64,000 bases of DNA from an uncultured Draconibacterium sp. (GTDB taxonomy: Bacteria; Bacteroidota; Bacteroidia; Bacteroidales; Prolixibacteraceae). The notes under the pieces are model-generated. The model did no database searches. It was given only the letters and a program-made list of their open reading frames with translations, and had not been told where the DNA came from. The DNA lies in the NCBI RefSeq assembly GCF_963674925.1, contig NZ_OY771647.1:1565501-1629500 (forward strand), written 5' to 3'. Within the stretch, counting starts at the first letter, position 1; each line of letters begins with the position of its first letter. A program made the position numbers and the translations under genes. This document shows, in pieces, positions 1-8,216 of this stretch.

Positions 1-11
1 ATAATAAGCTT

Positions 12-581
12 ATGTATTTATTTTTTGACACAGAAACAACGGGATTACCACGAAACTGGAAAGCTCCTGTAACTGACTTAAATAACTGGCCAAGAATGGT
101 GCAGATTGCATGGATTTTCTGCGATAATACCGGAAAACGTTTGGACACAAAAACATATATTATAAAACCAGAAAACTATACGATTCCACGTGATGCATCC
201 AATGTTCATGGTATTACTACAGAACGGGCTATTGCCGAGGGGCAGGATTTGAGTGCGGTACTTCAGGAGTTTGATGGTTTTGTTGATCAAGCAAATGTCA
301 TTGTTGCTCACAATATAAGTTTTGATGAAAAAATTATTGGAGCAGAGTTTCTGAGGAAAAACGTTCGTACTGATTTTGACCGAAAAAGAAAATTATGTAC
401 CATGCAAGCTTCAACTAACTATTGTAGAATTCCGGGTTATTATGGTTATAAATGGCCTACATTATCTGAGTTACATATCAAACTTTTCGGAACTGATTTT
501 ACCGGAGCCCATGATGCTTTTGCAGATATAGATGCGACGGAGAAATGCTTTTGGGAAATGAAAAAAATAGGAATAATATAG
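12..581 (+). CDS. DnaQ-like 3'-5' exonuclease (DEDDh family)
   Basis: A 189-residue protein with the three exonuclease motifs in order: ExoI FDTETTG near residue 5, ExoII HNISFDEK near residue 100, and ExoIII HDAFADIDAT near residue 166, the His and Asp of the last giving the DEDDh type. It is a single domain, so it could be a proofreading-like epsilon relative or a stand-alone RNA/DNA trimming nuclease; the sequence does not decide. It begins 12 bases into the window, so its promoter and upstream neighbour are not visible. It does not form an obvious operon with the next gene, which lies 171 bases away across a repeat. Confidence 0.88.
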   Translation: MYLFFDTETTGLPRNWKAPVTDLNNWPRMVQIAWIFCDNTGKRLDTKTYIIKPENYTIPRDASNVHGITTERAIAEGQDLSAVLQEFDGFVDQANVIVAHNISFDEKIIGAEFLRKNVRTDFDRKRKLCTMQASTNYCRIPGYYGYKWPTLSELHIKLFGTDFTGAHDAFADIDATEKCFWEMKKIGII

Positions 582-585
582 CTCG

Positions 586-700
586 ACTCCGCTACCGCCT
601 GAATTTTCTTTGCGAGGTATAAGATTCAGCGAAAATCAGCAAAATCAATGTCATCAGCGTTCCAATATCAATTCTTCGCTTGCGCCTCCCGAAACTTCGT
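586..700. repeat. Interspersed intergenic repeat (copy 1)
   Basis: The block at about 626-667 (core AATCAGCAAAATCA, then a GTCATCAGCGTTCC-like tail) recurs at about 5661-5702 and, more diverged, at 44136-44175. The CGCTACCGC-type stretch before it has relatives near 4140 and 5620. No reading frame or promoter function is apparent. Confidence 0.6.
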
Positions 701-752
701 GACGCACCAACAATAAATAAAAATTTCATGTCATAATAAAAACAGAAAGGAT

Positions 753-1211
753 ATGAGCTTACTAAAATATTCGAATACAGAAGAAAAGACAATTCATGAA
801 GATTCAGATTTATATATTGATTCTTTCAAGAAAAAGATTCAGGAAACATTAAGAAACTTTGAAGCACAGTCAGAAATTCAAAACGACACGATAACATTCA
901 AACGAATAGTGAGAAATACGACACATTCGGGACAGAATAAATTCGAAGCGATGAAATTAGTAAGAGAAGGAATAATTCGGATTGAAAGAATTGATGCAAC
1001 TAAAATCAGAATATTTTACGAAGTTAAGTTGGATGCATTATTGTTTTTATCCCTGTCAATCGGACTGCTAATCGGTTTAATTGCCGGATTTGCCAGTTCA
1101 ATGATATTAATCTCAATGCTTATTGGATTACTATTCTCGACAATTACATATTTTATCGGGTGTTCAATAGTAAAATCAAAAATTGATGAAATTGTAGCCA
1201 CTAGCCATTAG
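753..1211 (+). CDS. Small membrane protein of unknown function
   Basis: I do not recognise this 152-residue protein. Residues 1-85 are charged and probably cytoplasmic. Residues about 93-135 form two closely spaced hydrophobic helices separated by a Gly/Ser-rich turn, so it is probably a hairpin inner-membrane protein. It starts at an ATG after an A-rich leader (AAAACAGAAAGGAT). The last codons (Ala-Thr-Ser-His-stop) lie inside the heptamer repeat array that follows, so the natural C-terminus may have been replaced when the repeat expanded. No operon partner. Confidence 0.55.
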   Translation: MSLLKYSNTEEKTIHEDSDLYIDSFKKKIQETLRNFEAQSEIQNDTITFKRIVRNTTHSGQNKFEAMKLVREGIIRIERIDATKIRIFYEVKLDALLFLSLSIGLLIGLIAGFASSMILISMLIGLLFSTITYFIGCSIVKSKIDEIVATSH

Positions 1212-1334
1212 TCATTAGCCACTAGTCACTAGTCACTAGCCACTAGTCATTAGCCATTAATGGTCATTAGCCACTAGTCACTAGTCACTAGTCATTAGTA
1301 TCCAGAAACCAGCAACCAGTAACCAGTATCCAGT
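1197..1334. repeat. Heptamer tandem repeat array (CACTAGT/CATTAGC type, then ACCAGTA type)
   Basis: Some 15 units of 7 bp of the form (T/C)CA(C/T)TAG, interrupted once, are followed by about five 7-bp units with a CCAG core. The same first unit recurs at 3977-4015, and the second type resembles the reverse complement of the array at 56099-56147. The array begins within the last codons of the preceding gene. Confidence 0.85.
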
Positions 1335-1344
1335 AAAAAATCCC

Positions 1345-1728
1345 TTATTCCCTTGAGTGCAGTGCAACCCTGTTTCCTTCCGTGTCGAGGATGACAGCTA
1401 AATATCCATATTCGTCGGAAATTTTGTTCTTGCGCTGCAGTATTTTTCCACCGGCATCTACCACCCGTTCCAGTTCTACGTTTACATCATCCGCCGGCGA
1501 AGACAGGTAAACAACCACTCCGTTCGACGAAGGTTGGTAAAACTCTTTGTGGAGAACCAGTGCCGCTCCCGATCCATATTTTCCTTCGGAATAGGGGAAC
1601 CAGGCCATGTCGAATTCCCTGCCACGATTTTTTTCCAATCCAACACTAAAAACTGTTTCGTAAAAGTTTATGGCGCGTGCCATTTGTTTTACCGGAATTT
1701 CAACCCAGCTAACGATGTTGTTTCGCAT
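1345..1728 (-). CDS. VOC (glyoxalase/bleomycin-resistance) superfamily protein
   Basis: A 127-residue protein with two beta-alpha-beta-beta-beta modules, as expected for a vicinal-oxygen-chelate monomer. Family-like patterns are WVEIPVKQMARAINFYE at the start and LDTEGNRVALHS at the end, the latter holding the usual C-terminal DxxGN turn. Members include lyases, dioxygenases and binding proteins, and the substrate cannot be read here. The gene stands alone, with a 274-base gap to the divergent aguA. Confidence 0.8.
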   Translation of the reverse strand: MRNNIVSWVEIPVKQMARAINFYETVFSVGLEKNRGREFDMAWFPYSEGKYGSGAALVLHKEFYQPSSNGVVVYLSSPADDVNVELERVVDAGGKILQRKNKISDEYGYLAVILDTEGNRVALHSRE

Positions 1729-1969
1729 AAATAAGTATTAAGGTTAGTATCAATAATATTGGTCTTCTGTTCCTGGTTCTTTAATTTTTACGGTTTAAAA
1801 GTTAATTCATTTTCTCAAAAAAACTACTCCCGCTCAACCTGTTATAAATCATCGTTTTGATTCTGATTGCGAGCAAAACCTCAAATAAGCATTTATTGGA
1901 AATTTGTACGGCGCCCGCACAAGATTGGAGAAACTTTTACTCAATAGCTGAAACTGTGTAATTTCGTTT

Positions 1970-1977
1970 TATTTTTG
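1970..1977 (+). promoter_or_regulatory. -7 promoter box for aguA-aguB
   Basis: TATTTTTG matches the Bacteroidota -7 consensus TAnnTTTG and lies 26 bp before the aguA start codon. No clear -33 TTTG is visible at the right spacing, so this is a partial match. The rest of the gap 1729-2002 shows nothing else recognisable. Confidence 0.45.
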
Positions 1978-2002
1978 AGGCCGAAAGATTACAAAAAGAA
2001 GC

Positions 2003-3046
2003 ATGAATAATTCAGCAGTTCAAAGTCTGCGTTTGCCCGCCGAGTGGGAACCGCAGTCGTTTTTACAACTTACCTTTCCGCATCCCGACAGCGATTGGGC
2101 TTATCTTTTAGAGGAAGCCAGTGTCTGTTTTGTGGATATCATTGAAGCCGCCGCCCGCTTTCAAAAAGTACTGGTGGTTTGCGACAATGTGAAACGTGTT
2201 CGTGCTTATTTCCGAAATACTTCGAATGTTTATTTTGCTGAAGCTCCGTCGAACGACACCTGGGCACGCGATCATAGCGGAATTACTGTTATCGGGAATG
2301 GAAAAGCCATTGTTCAGGATTATATTTTTAACGGCTGGGGGAAAAAGTTCGAAGCCGGACTCGACAATCAAATCACAAAAAGTTTGTTCGATCACGGAAT
2401 TCTTGAGCATTGCGAACTAAAAAGCTTCGACTTTGTATTGGAAGGCGGATCCATTGAAAGCGATGGAAAGGGTACGATTCTTACCACCACCGAATGTTTG
2501 CTGGAGGAGAACCGCAACCCGCAGTATACGCAAGAAGAAATTGAGGCTATCCTGAAACAGAATTTTGGGGCAAAACGTGTTTTGTGGCTCAACAGCGGTT
2601 ACCTGGCCGGCGACGACACCGATTCGCATATCGATACAATTGCCCGTTTATGTAACGAAAATACCATTGCCTGGGTGGGGTGTAACAACCCGGAAGACGA
2701 GCATTTTGAAGCGCTGCAGAAAATGAAAACGGAACTGGAACAGTTTACAACCGAAGACGGAAGGCCCTACAATCTGGTTGAATTGCCGTTTGCCGATCCG
2801 TGTTTTGATGACGAAGGAAACCGCTTGCCGGCAACCTATGCAAATTTCACCATTATCAACGGTGCTGTTCTGCTTCCGGTATACGGCTTAAAACAAGATG
2901 CGGAAGCCGTAGCTATTTTGCAGCAAATTTTTCCTGAAAAAGAAATAATTCCAATAAATTGCAGGGTATTGATCGAGCAACACGGGTCGCTGCACTGCGT
3001 AACCATGCAGTATCCGGAAGCGGTTGGATTAAACATTGAAAATTAA
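2003..3046 (+). CDS. aguA: Agmatine deiminase
   Basis: A 347-residue cytosolic enzyme that hydrolyses agmatine to N-carbamoylputrescine and ammonia. The peptidyl-arginine-deiminase fold residues are all visible: substrate-binding DTWARDHSG at about 85-93, LEGGSIESDG at 147-156, the catalytic His in DDTDSHIDT (His209), and the nucleophile Cys332 in GSLHCVTMQ. Length is normal for the family. aguB follows after 5 bases, so the two are co-transcribed and together make the agmatine route to putrescine. No agmatine transporter or speA is in this window. Confidence 0.95.
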   Translation: MNNSAVQSLRLPAEWEPQSFLQLTFPHPDSDWAYLLEEASVCFVDIIEAAARFQKVLVVCDNVKRVRAYFRNTSNVYFAEAPSNDTWARDHSGITVIGNGKAIVQDYIFNGWGKKFEAGLDNQITKSLFDHGILEHCELKSFDFVLEGGSIESDGKGTILTTTECLLEENRNPQYTQEEIEAILKQNFGAKRVLWLNSGYLAGDDTDSHIDTIARLCNENTIAWVGCNNPEDEHFEALQKMKTELEQFTTEDGRPYNLVELPFADPCFDDEGNRLPATYANFTIINGAVLLPVYGLKQDAEAVAILQQIFPEKEIIPINCRVLIEQHGSLHCVTMQYPEAVGLNIEN

Positions 3047-3051
3047 AGATC

Positions 3052-3936
3052 ATGAGCAAATTAAAAGTAGGTATCATTCAGCAGAAACGTTCGGGGAACA
3101 AAGACGAGAACACGCAAAACAGTTTAGAGGCCATTAAAAAATGTGCCGAAATGGGAGCTGAATTGGTGGTGTTGCAGGAACTGCATGCCAGTCTTTATTT
3201 TTGTCAGGTTGAGGATGTCGATCTTTTTGATCTGGCCGAACCGATTCCCGGAAAAGATACCGAACTATTTGCTGCGGCAGCTAAAGAGAATGGCGTTGTG
3301 TTGGTTACTTCGCTTTTCGAGAAACGTGCTGCCGGACTGTACCACAACACCGCTGTGGTTTTTGAAAAAGACGGATCGATAGCAGGGAAATACCGCAAAA
3401 TGCACATTCCTGACGATCCCGGGTTTTACGAAAAATTTTACTTCACCCCCGGCGATATGGGCTTTGAACCCATCAACACTTCGGTTGGGCGATTGGGGTT
3501 GCTGGTTTGCTGGGATCAGTGGTATCCCGAAGGAGCGCGCTTAATGGCACTGGCCGGAGCAGAAATGCTTATCTATCCTACGGCTATTGGCTGGGATCCT
3601 GCCGATACCGACGATGAAAAAGCCCGCCAGCTGGATGCGTGGATCATTTCGCAACGCGGACATGCGGTGGCCAATGGTCTGCCCGTAATCAGCGTTAACC
3701 GTACCGGTTTTGAACCCGATACAACAGGAACAGGAAACGGAATCGAGTTTTGGGGAAATTCGTTTGTTGCAGGTCCGCAGGGCGAATTTATTAAACAGCT
3801 GTCGGCTCACGACGAGCAAATAGAAGTGGTGGAAATCGACCGCAAACGTACCGAAGATGTTCGCCGCATCTGGCCTTTCCTCCGCGATCGCCGCATCGAT
3901 GCCTACAACGATCTTTTAAAACGTTACCGCGATTAA
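3052..3936 (+). CDS. aguB: N-carbamoylputrescine amidase (nitrilase superfamily)
   Basis: A 294-residue enzyme that converts N-carbamoylputrescine to putrescine, CO2 and ammonia, completing the pathway begun by the upstream aguA. The nitrilase catalytic triad is visible: Glu43 (VVLQELHAS), Lys116 (YRKMHIP) and Cys153 (LLVCWDQWYPE). The CWDQWYPE signature and the pairing with agmatine deiminase distinguish it from other nitrilases. It ends before a long repeat-filled intergenic region and is the last gene of the operon. Confidence 0.95.
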   Translation: MSKLKVGIIQQKRSGNKDENTQNSLEAIKKCAEMGAELVVLQELHASLYFCQVEDVDLFDLAEPIPGKDTELFAAAAKENGVVLVTSLFEKRAAGLYHNTAVVFEKDGSIAGKYRKMHIPDDPGFYEKFYFTPGDMGFEPINTSVGRLGLLVCWDQWYPEGARLMALAGAEMLIYPTAIGWDPADTDDEKARQLDAWIISQRGHAVANGLPVISVNRTGFEPDTTGTGNGIEFWGNSFVAGPQGEFIKQLSAHDEQIEVVEIDRKRTEDVRRIWPFLRDRRIDAYNDLLKRYRD

Positions 3937-3976
3937 GAAGCTTTATCCAAAGGATTCAAAAGTTGGATATTTGTAC

Positions 3977-4051
3977 CAGCCACTAGTCATTAGTCATTAG
4001 TCACTAGTCACTAGTTAAGCGAAGCGCAATCCCGATTGCAGCGTCGGGGTA
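3977..4051. repeat. Heptamer array plus 36-bp element (copy 1)
   Basis: Five or six CATTAGT/CACTAGT heptamers (3977-4015) abut a 36-bp element at 4016-4051 that begins TAAGCGAAGCGCAATCCCGA. A 34-of-36 match lies at 56061-56096 in the opposite orientation, and it too abuts a heptamer array, so the two parts form one composite element. Confidence 0.8.
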
Positions 4052-4621
4052 ACCAATATCCAATATTGAATGATCAATACTCAATACACAACATTCTTCC
4101 TTGTTGGAAATTCATTATTGAATATTGATTATTCTACCCCCGCTACCGCGCGAATCCTTTCGCGTGGAAAAAGAGAAACCTTACTTCAAAGCACCTAACC
4201 GAAAAGTAAACAAAACAGTTGTTTGAAACTCCGGCTAATCGTCCCTCCATTCCCGAAGGGAGACCTGCCTGCCGGTAGGTAGGGACAGGAGGGTGGGTAA
4301 ATCAACCCACAACTACCCAATTTCCAACACATGTTTACAACAAATCCCAACACCAATTTTCATTATAAAATAATTATGATTAAATTGGCGTCCCGTAATC
4401 CGGTGACACCCAGAACGATTAGCAGCGAGAGATTTTTTGCCACCCCAGGGATTGAGTAGATTATCTGTTTGTAAACGAATAGGTGTTTGTGAATAGGAAT
4501 CGTTCAGTGAAATTTAATTTATAAGCTATTAGCGATATAGGTGCCACAGATAACTAAGTTAGTAGCAAGCCTGACAAAACAGACACATAATAATACATAC
4601 ATAACTTCAAATTATAATGTC
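4052..4621. other. Long non-coding intergenic region
   Basis: No credible gene. It holds short degenerate repeats: an AT-rich block of ATTGAATATTGATTATT type near 4110, a CGCGCGAA..TTCGCGTGG inverted pair near 4146-4170, and a GGGA/TCCC-rich hairpin region near 4231-4295 of the kind seen also near 9150. Nothing I can name as a promoter for the downstream lipoprotein. Confidence 0.5.
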
Positions 4622-5608
4622 ATGAAAACTTCCAACTTTATTTTACTGATTCTCATTTCAATGATTATCATGTCATGTGAAAAAGAAAACCCAGATGTAA
4701 CTTCTTTACAATGGACAAAGTATTCAACCAATGATGGACTTTCAAATAACAATATTCACGCTATTGCTGTTGGTTCTTCAGATGATATTTGGATAGGTAC
4801 TGATTATGGAGCATCAAAATTTGATGGAGATACATGGTCTAATTATTCTGATTTCAATGGTAGTTTAAAAGTCATGGCTATTGCAATTGATAAAAATGGA
4901 GTTAAATGGTTTGGAACATATGGAGGAGGTGTTGCGAGTTTAGATGGAACAAACTGGACATATTATAAAAATGATGAAAATTCATCGAATAGTATTGTTA
5001 ACAATTATATCTATTCAATTGCGATAGATTCAGAAGGCAATAAATGGTTTGGAACAATTAGAGGTGTTTCAAAATTTGATGGAGAGAATTGGACATCTTA
5101 CAATACGAACAATGGGTTGGCGGAAAATAATGTTTTTTCAATTGCGATAGATTCAGAAGGCAATAAATGGTTTGGAACGAACGGAGGTGTTTCAAAGTTT
5201 GATAATAATAACTGGACTACCTATAGTTATAATGCAGATAATCCCGGCGAAGGAATAGCAGGTAACGGTGTAATGTCAATAGTTATAGATAATAATGGAA
5301 ACAAGTGGTTTGGAACCTGGGGCGGTTTATCGGAGTTTGATGACTCAAATTGGACAAAACATGATACGGAGACAGAATGGTTGGTTGCGGGCTCACCAAT
5401 TTTTTCGACAAATATTGATGCCGAAGGAAACCTTTGGTTGGGTTCAAACGGATGGGGTATTTCAATTTTTGACGGAACAAACTGGACTACTTATGAAAAG
5501 GCTGATGAATTAAAGATTGACCCTGTTAATGCAATTGCTATCGATTCAAAGGGGAATAAGTGGTTTGGAACTAATACTGGTTTGCTTAAATTGACAGGTA
5601 ATAATTAG
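4622..5608 (+). CDS. Seven-bladed propeller lipoprotein (two-component-regulator propeller repeats)
   Basis: Starting at the ATG at 4622 gives a 328-residue protein with a lipoprotein signal peptide (hydrophobic stretch, then lipobox IIMSC). An ATG at 4541 would add 27 residues that spoil the signal. The mature part is seven repeats ending in KWFGT or similar (IWIGT, KWFGT five times, LWLGS), each with an AIAID(S/N)xGN lead-in and FDGxNWTxY linker. These are the blades found in the sensor part of hybrid two-component systems, but here there is no kinase. It is probably anchored to the periplasmic or outer surface; the ligand is unknown. No operon partner. Confidence 0.82.
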   Translation: MKTSNFILLILISMIIMSCEKENPDVTSLQWTKYSTNDGLSNNNIHAIAVGSSDDIWIGTDYGASKFDGDTWSNYSDFNGSLKVMAIAIDKNGVKWFGTYGGGVASLDGTNWTYYKNDENSSNSIVNNYIYSIAIDSEGNKWFGTIRGVSKFDGENWTSYNTNNGLAENNVFSIAIDSEGNKWFGTNGGVSKFDNNNWTTYSYNADNPGEGIAGNGVMSIVIDNNGNKWFGTWGGLSEFDDSNWTKHDTETEWLVAGSPIFSTNIDAEGNLWLGSNGWGISIFDGTNWTTYEKADELKIDPVNAIAIDSKGNKWFGTNTGLLKLTGNN

Positions 5609-5614
5609 TTATAC

Positions 5615-5702
5615 ACTGTTGCCGCGCCCCCGAAGTATCGGGGCTTTCGCGTGGTAAAAAATCAACGAAAATCAGCAAAATCAACGTCATCAGCGTTCCA
5701 AT
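5615..5702. repeat. Interspersed intergenic repeat (copy 2)
   Basis: It contains a CCCCGA/TCGGGG hairpin near 5626-5643 followed by the AATCAGCAAAATCA-type block (5661-5702) shared with 626-667. The final bases before the next gene run ACTG motifs at a spacing of 6-7 bp (about 5726-5755). Confidence 0.6.
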
Positions 5703-5753
5703 TCTTCAAACTTCAGCCAACCCAAACTGCCAACTGCGACTGAATACTGTCAA

Positions 5754-6521
5754 CTAAACCCCGCCTTCCAGCCAACTTTTAAAGCTTTTAACCTTCTCGC
5801 GTGCCACCAGGAAATCATCGTCATTCGCATGTTGTACCTTTAGTTTTAAACGCGAATTACTGTAGGCAATCACATCGCTGATACTTTTTAAAGCCACCAA
5901 ATATTTGCGGTTAATACGGAAAAACAGGTTCGGATCAATCATCGCTTCCACCAGTTCAAGACTTTGGTCGAGCAGATAATCTTTACCGTCCGAAAGTTTG
6001 GCGTAAGTACCTTTCTCAAAACTGTAGAAATACAGCACATCGGCAGTCTCAATCACCCGAAGATGTGTACCCACTTTTACCAAAAAACGCTCTTTGTAGT
6101 TTTTCTTTTTCAGCGAAGCCACCATTTCGTGCAGCACTTCGGGAGTAAAAGAAGATGTTGCCGGTTGTGCCAGCTGCTGAAACTTATCCAGTGCCTTTTT
6201 TAGTTCTTCGCGTTCAATGGGTTTTAATAAATAATCCACACTGTTCACTTTAAAAGCACGAATAGCATAATCGTCGTAAGCCGTGGTAAAAATTACAGGC
6301 TGGTTAAAGTTGGTCTGCTCAAATATTTCAAAACTCAGTCCGTCGCCCAGCTGAATATCAAAAAATGCCAGCTCAGGCGCTTCGTTGTTTTGCAGCCATT
6401 CAACCGTAGCTTTTACCGTATCGCAAACAGCCACAATTTTTGCTTCCGGTTTTAAGGCCGAAATATGAGCAGCCAGCTGTGCCGCTGCCAATGGTTCGTC
6501 TTCTACTATCAGTATTTTCAT
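5754..6521 (-). CDS. LytTR-family response regulator
   Basis: A 255-residue regulator with an N-terminal receiver domain (acidic pocket Glu7/Asp8, phosphoacceptor Asp55 in LAFFDIQLGDG, Lys100 in DYLLKP) and a C-terminal LytTR DNA-binding domain from about residue 150 (FLVKVGTHLRVI, FFRINRKYLVAL). It pairs with the LytS-type kinase gene upstream on the same strand, from which it is separated by 461 bases of repeats. Its likely targets are the two promoters with paired 9-bp repeats at 8934-8963 and 11504-11533. Confidence 0.92.
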   Translation of the reverse strand: MKILIVEDEPLAAAQLAAHISALKPEAKIVAVCDTVKATVEWLQNNEAPELAFFDIQLGDGLSFEIFEQTNFNQPVIFTTAYDDYAIRAFKVNSVDYLLKPIEREELKKALDKFQQLAQPATSSFTPEVLHEMVASLKKKNYKERFLVKVGTHLRVIETADVLYFYSFEKGTYAKLSDGKDYLLDQSLELVEAMIDPNLFFRINRKYLVALKSISDVIAYSNSRLKLKVQHANDDDFLVAREKVKSFKSWLEGGV

Positions 6522-6638
6522 TTTTTTTTCAAGTTACGAGTCACGAGCTTCGAAAAGCGAGTTTTTCAATAAAGCATTTCGGCATTAAAGCATTCATACA
6601 TTCAAAACTCCGCTCAGGATGACAATCTGTAAACTGAG

Positions 6639-6698
6639 ACTGCGACTGAAAACTTTCAAAATCTGCAATCGTTAATCATCATTCTTCAATCGAAATTC
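6639..6698. repeat. 60-bp exact direct repeat, copy 1
   Basis: The sequence from ACTGCGACTGAAAAC to AATCGAAATTC is identical over 60 bp to 6905-6964, 266 bp away in the same orientation. It contains no reading frame. Confidence 0.9.
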
Positions 6699-6904
6699 CA
6701 TTTCCCCACTTCCTCAATCACCCAATAACTCATTCCCTAACAGTTACGAGCCACGAGCTTTGAGTCACTAGTTTATCCTTCATCACCCATTAACTCACCA
6801 CCTCAATTACTCAATCACTCAATTACTCTTTCCCTAATTTCCTTCCAACCTTCGACTCCCGATGCTTCGATCGGGACAGGTCCGTTCAAGATGACGTTCT
6901 GCTA

Positions 6905-6964
6905 ACTGCGACTGAAAACTTTCAAAATCTGCAATCGTTAATCATCATTCTTCAATCGAAATTC
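6905..6964. repeat. 60-bp exact direct repeat, copy 2
   Basis: Identical to 6639-6698. It ends about 20 bp from the stop codon of the LytS-type kinase gene. Confidence 0.9.
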
Positions 6965-6982
6965 AATTCCTTAATCACTCAT

Positions 6983-8023
6983 TCACTCAACTCCTTCCTC
7001 AATCCTAATCAGCGGAACGCTCACCCGAAAGTAACCACCGTTCTTCGATACCTCCATTTGCTTTCCGGTAAGGTATTCATAACGTCCGGCCATGTTTTTA
7101 AGGCCTGTTTTGCTCGAATCTTCTACCTGTGTTTTTGGCTGAAGATTATTCTCCACCACCAATTCGTAATCATCCGAAATAGCCACCACAATCTTTAAGG
7201 GATTTGCCTTCGATATTTCGTTGTGTTTAATTGCATTCTCTACCAGTGCCTGCACCGACAGCGGAATTACCTTCCCCTCCACCTTTTCGTTGGCAATAAT
7301 ATCAACCTGAAGCGCCTCGCCAAACCGAATTTGCTGCAGGTAAATGTATTTGGTCACAAAATCGATCTCTTCTTTTAACGAAATAATGTCGAGGTCTTTA
7401 AACTGCAGCACATCGCGGTAAAATTTCGAAAGCTCGCGTGTAAACTCTTTTGCTTTTTCCACATCAATATCGATGAGGCTCCCCAGCACATTCAAACTGT
7501 TAAAAAGAAAATGTGGATTGATCTGATCCTGCAGCACTTTATATTTCAAGGCCAGCGATTCACGTTTCACCTCTTCACGTTGTCGCACGGCATATCGCCA
7601 GGCTTTAAAAAACGAAACGGCATAAATAATTGATGCTATAATGATAAAAATAATATACTCCGAAATAATGGTGCCCCGGTTGTATTGCAGAAATGAGTCC
7701 CACTCACGATCCATAACATAAATAAACCAAAACCAGTTGACGGTCCAGATAACTGCACTCGAATATACAATATGCATCAACAAAGCGCGTACAACACTGG
7801 TGCCCGGACGGTTTACCCAATCGATATAACGTTTTTCAAACCATTCAAATAAATATCCGTTGGCAAACAAAGGAAGTCCGAGACTTAACGAATAACCGGC
7901 ACTCCATATAAATTCCATCGCCGACATGGTTAACGAACCACCCATAATTACCCGTGTAATAAGGCCAACAAGAATGGAAACAATAAAGGCGATTACCCAA
8001 TTAACAATTACGCGCTTTCGCAT
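6983..8023 (-). CDS. LytS/YehU-type sensor histidine kinase (His_kinase family)
   Basis: About 346 residues from the ATG at 8023 (an upstream TTG at 8056 would add 11 residues). The N-terminal half has four to five hydrophobic helices without a periplasmic sensor domain. Residues about 170-255 carry the His_kinase motif DQINPHFLFNSLNVLGSL with its phosphoacceptor His, followed by a degenerate HATPase core (PLSVQALVENAIKHN). This class works with LytTR regulators, and the next gene downstream encodes one. The membrane-buried sensor suggests response to an envelope or lipid-soluble cue, which is inference. Confidence 0.9.
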   Translation of the reverse strand: MRKRVIVNWVIAFIVSILVGLITRVIMGGSLTMSAMEFIWSAGYSLSLGLPLFANGYLFEWFEKRYIDWVNRPGTSVVRALLMHIVYSSAVIWTVNWFWFIYVMDREWDSFLQYNRGTIISEYIIFIIIASIIYAVSFFKAWRYAVRQREEVKRESLALKYKVLQDQINPHFLFNSLNVLGSLIDIDVEKAKEFTRELSKFYRDVLQFKDLDIISLKEEIDFVTKYIYLQQIRFGEALQVDIIANEKVEGKVIPLSVQALVENAIKHNEISKANPLKIVVAISDDYELVVENNLQPKTQVEDSSKTGLKNMAGRYEYLTGKQMEVSKNGGYFRVSVPLIRIEEGVE

Positions 8024-8149
8024 ATAGATTGTTTTATTCGATTTTTGAGTTTTCAAGATAGTGAATTTAAGAATGAGCTAAAGATAAAACGGAATATTGA
8101 TAAAATTATACAGTACCCCCTGGCTTTCTCCGGAACTTCTTCGTTGTGA

Positions 8150-8184
8150 AAAGGATGTCATCTTTTTAAAAGATGACATCCTTT
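8150..8184 (-). terminator. Hairpin terminator after the 209-residue protein gene
   Basis: A perfect 16-bp stem (AAAGGATGTCATCTTT with its complement) around a 3-base loop lies 30 bp past the stop codon of the gene at 8217-8846, followed on the minus strand by a short T run. Confidence 0.8.
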
Positions 8185-8216
8185 GCTATCCGGCAAAGCG
8201 AGGAATCTCTTTTTTT

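Larger units (their letters stand above)
6522..6982. other. Repeat-filled gap between kinase and regulator genes
   Basis: No gene. It holds heptamer runs of AGTTACG/AGTCACG/AGCTTCG type at about 6533-6563 and 6741-6770, an 8-bp-period TCAATTAC run near 6803-6828, a GATGACnnTCTG repeat tail near 6618 and 6890, and the two copies of an exact 60-bp direct repeat annotated separately. Confidence 0.6.
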
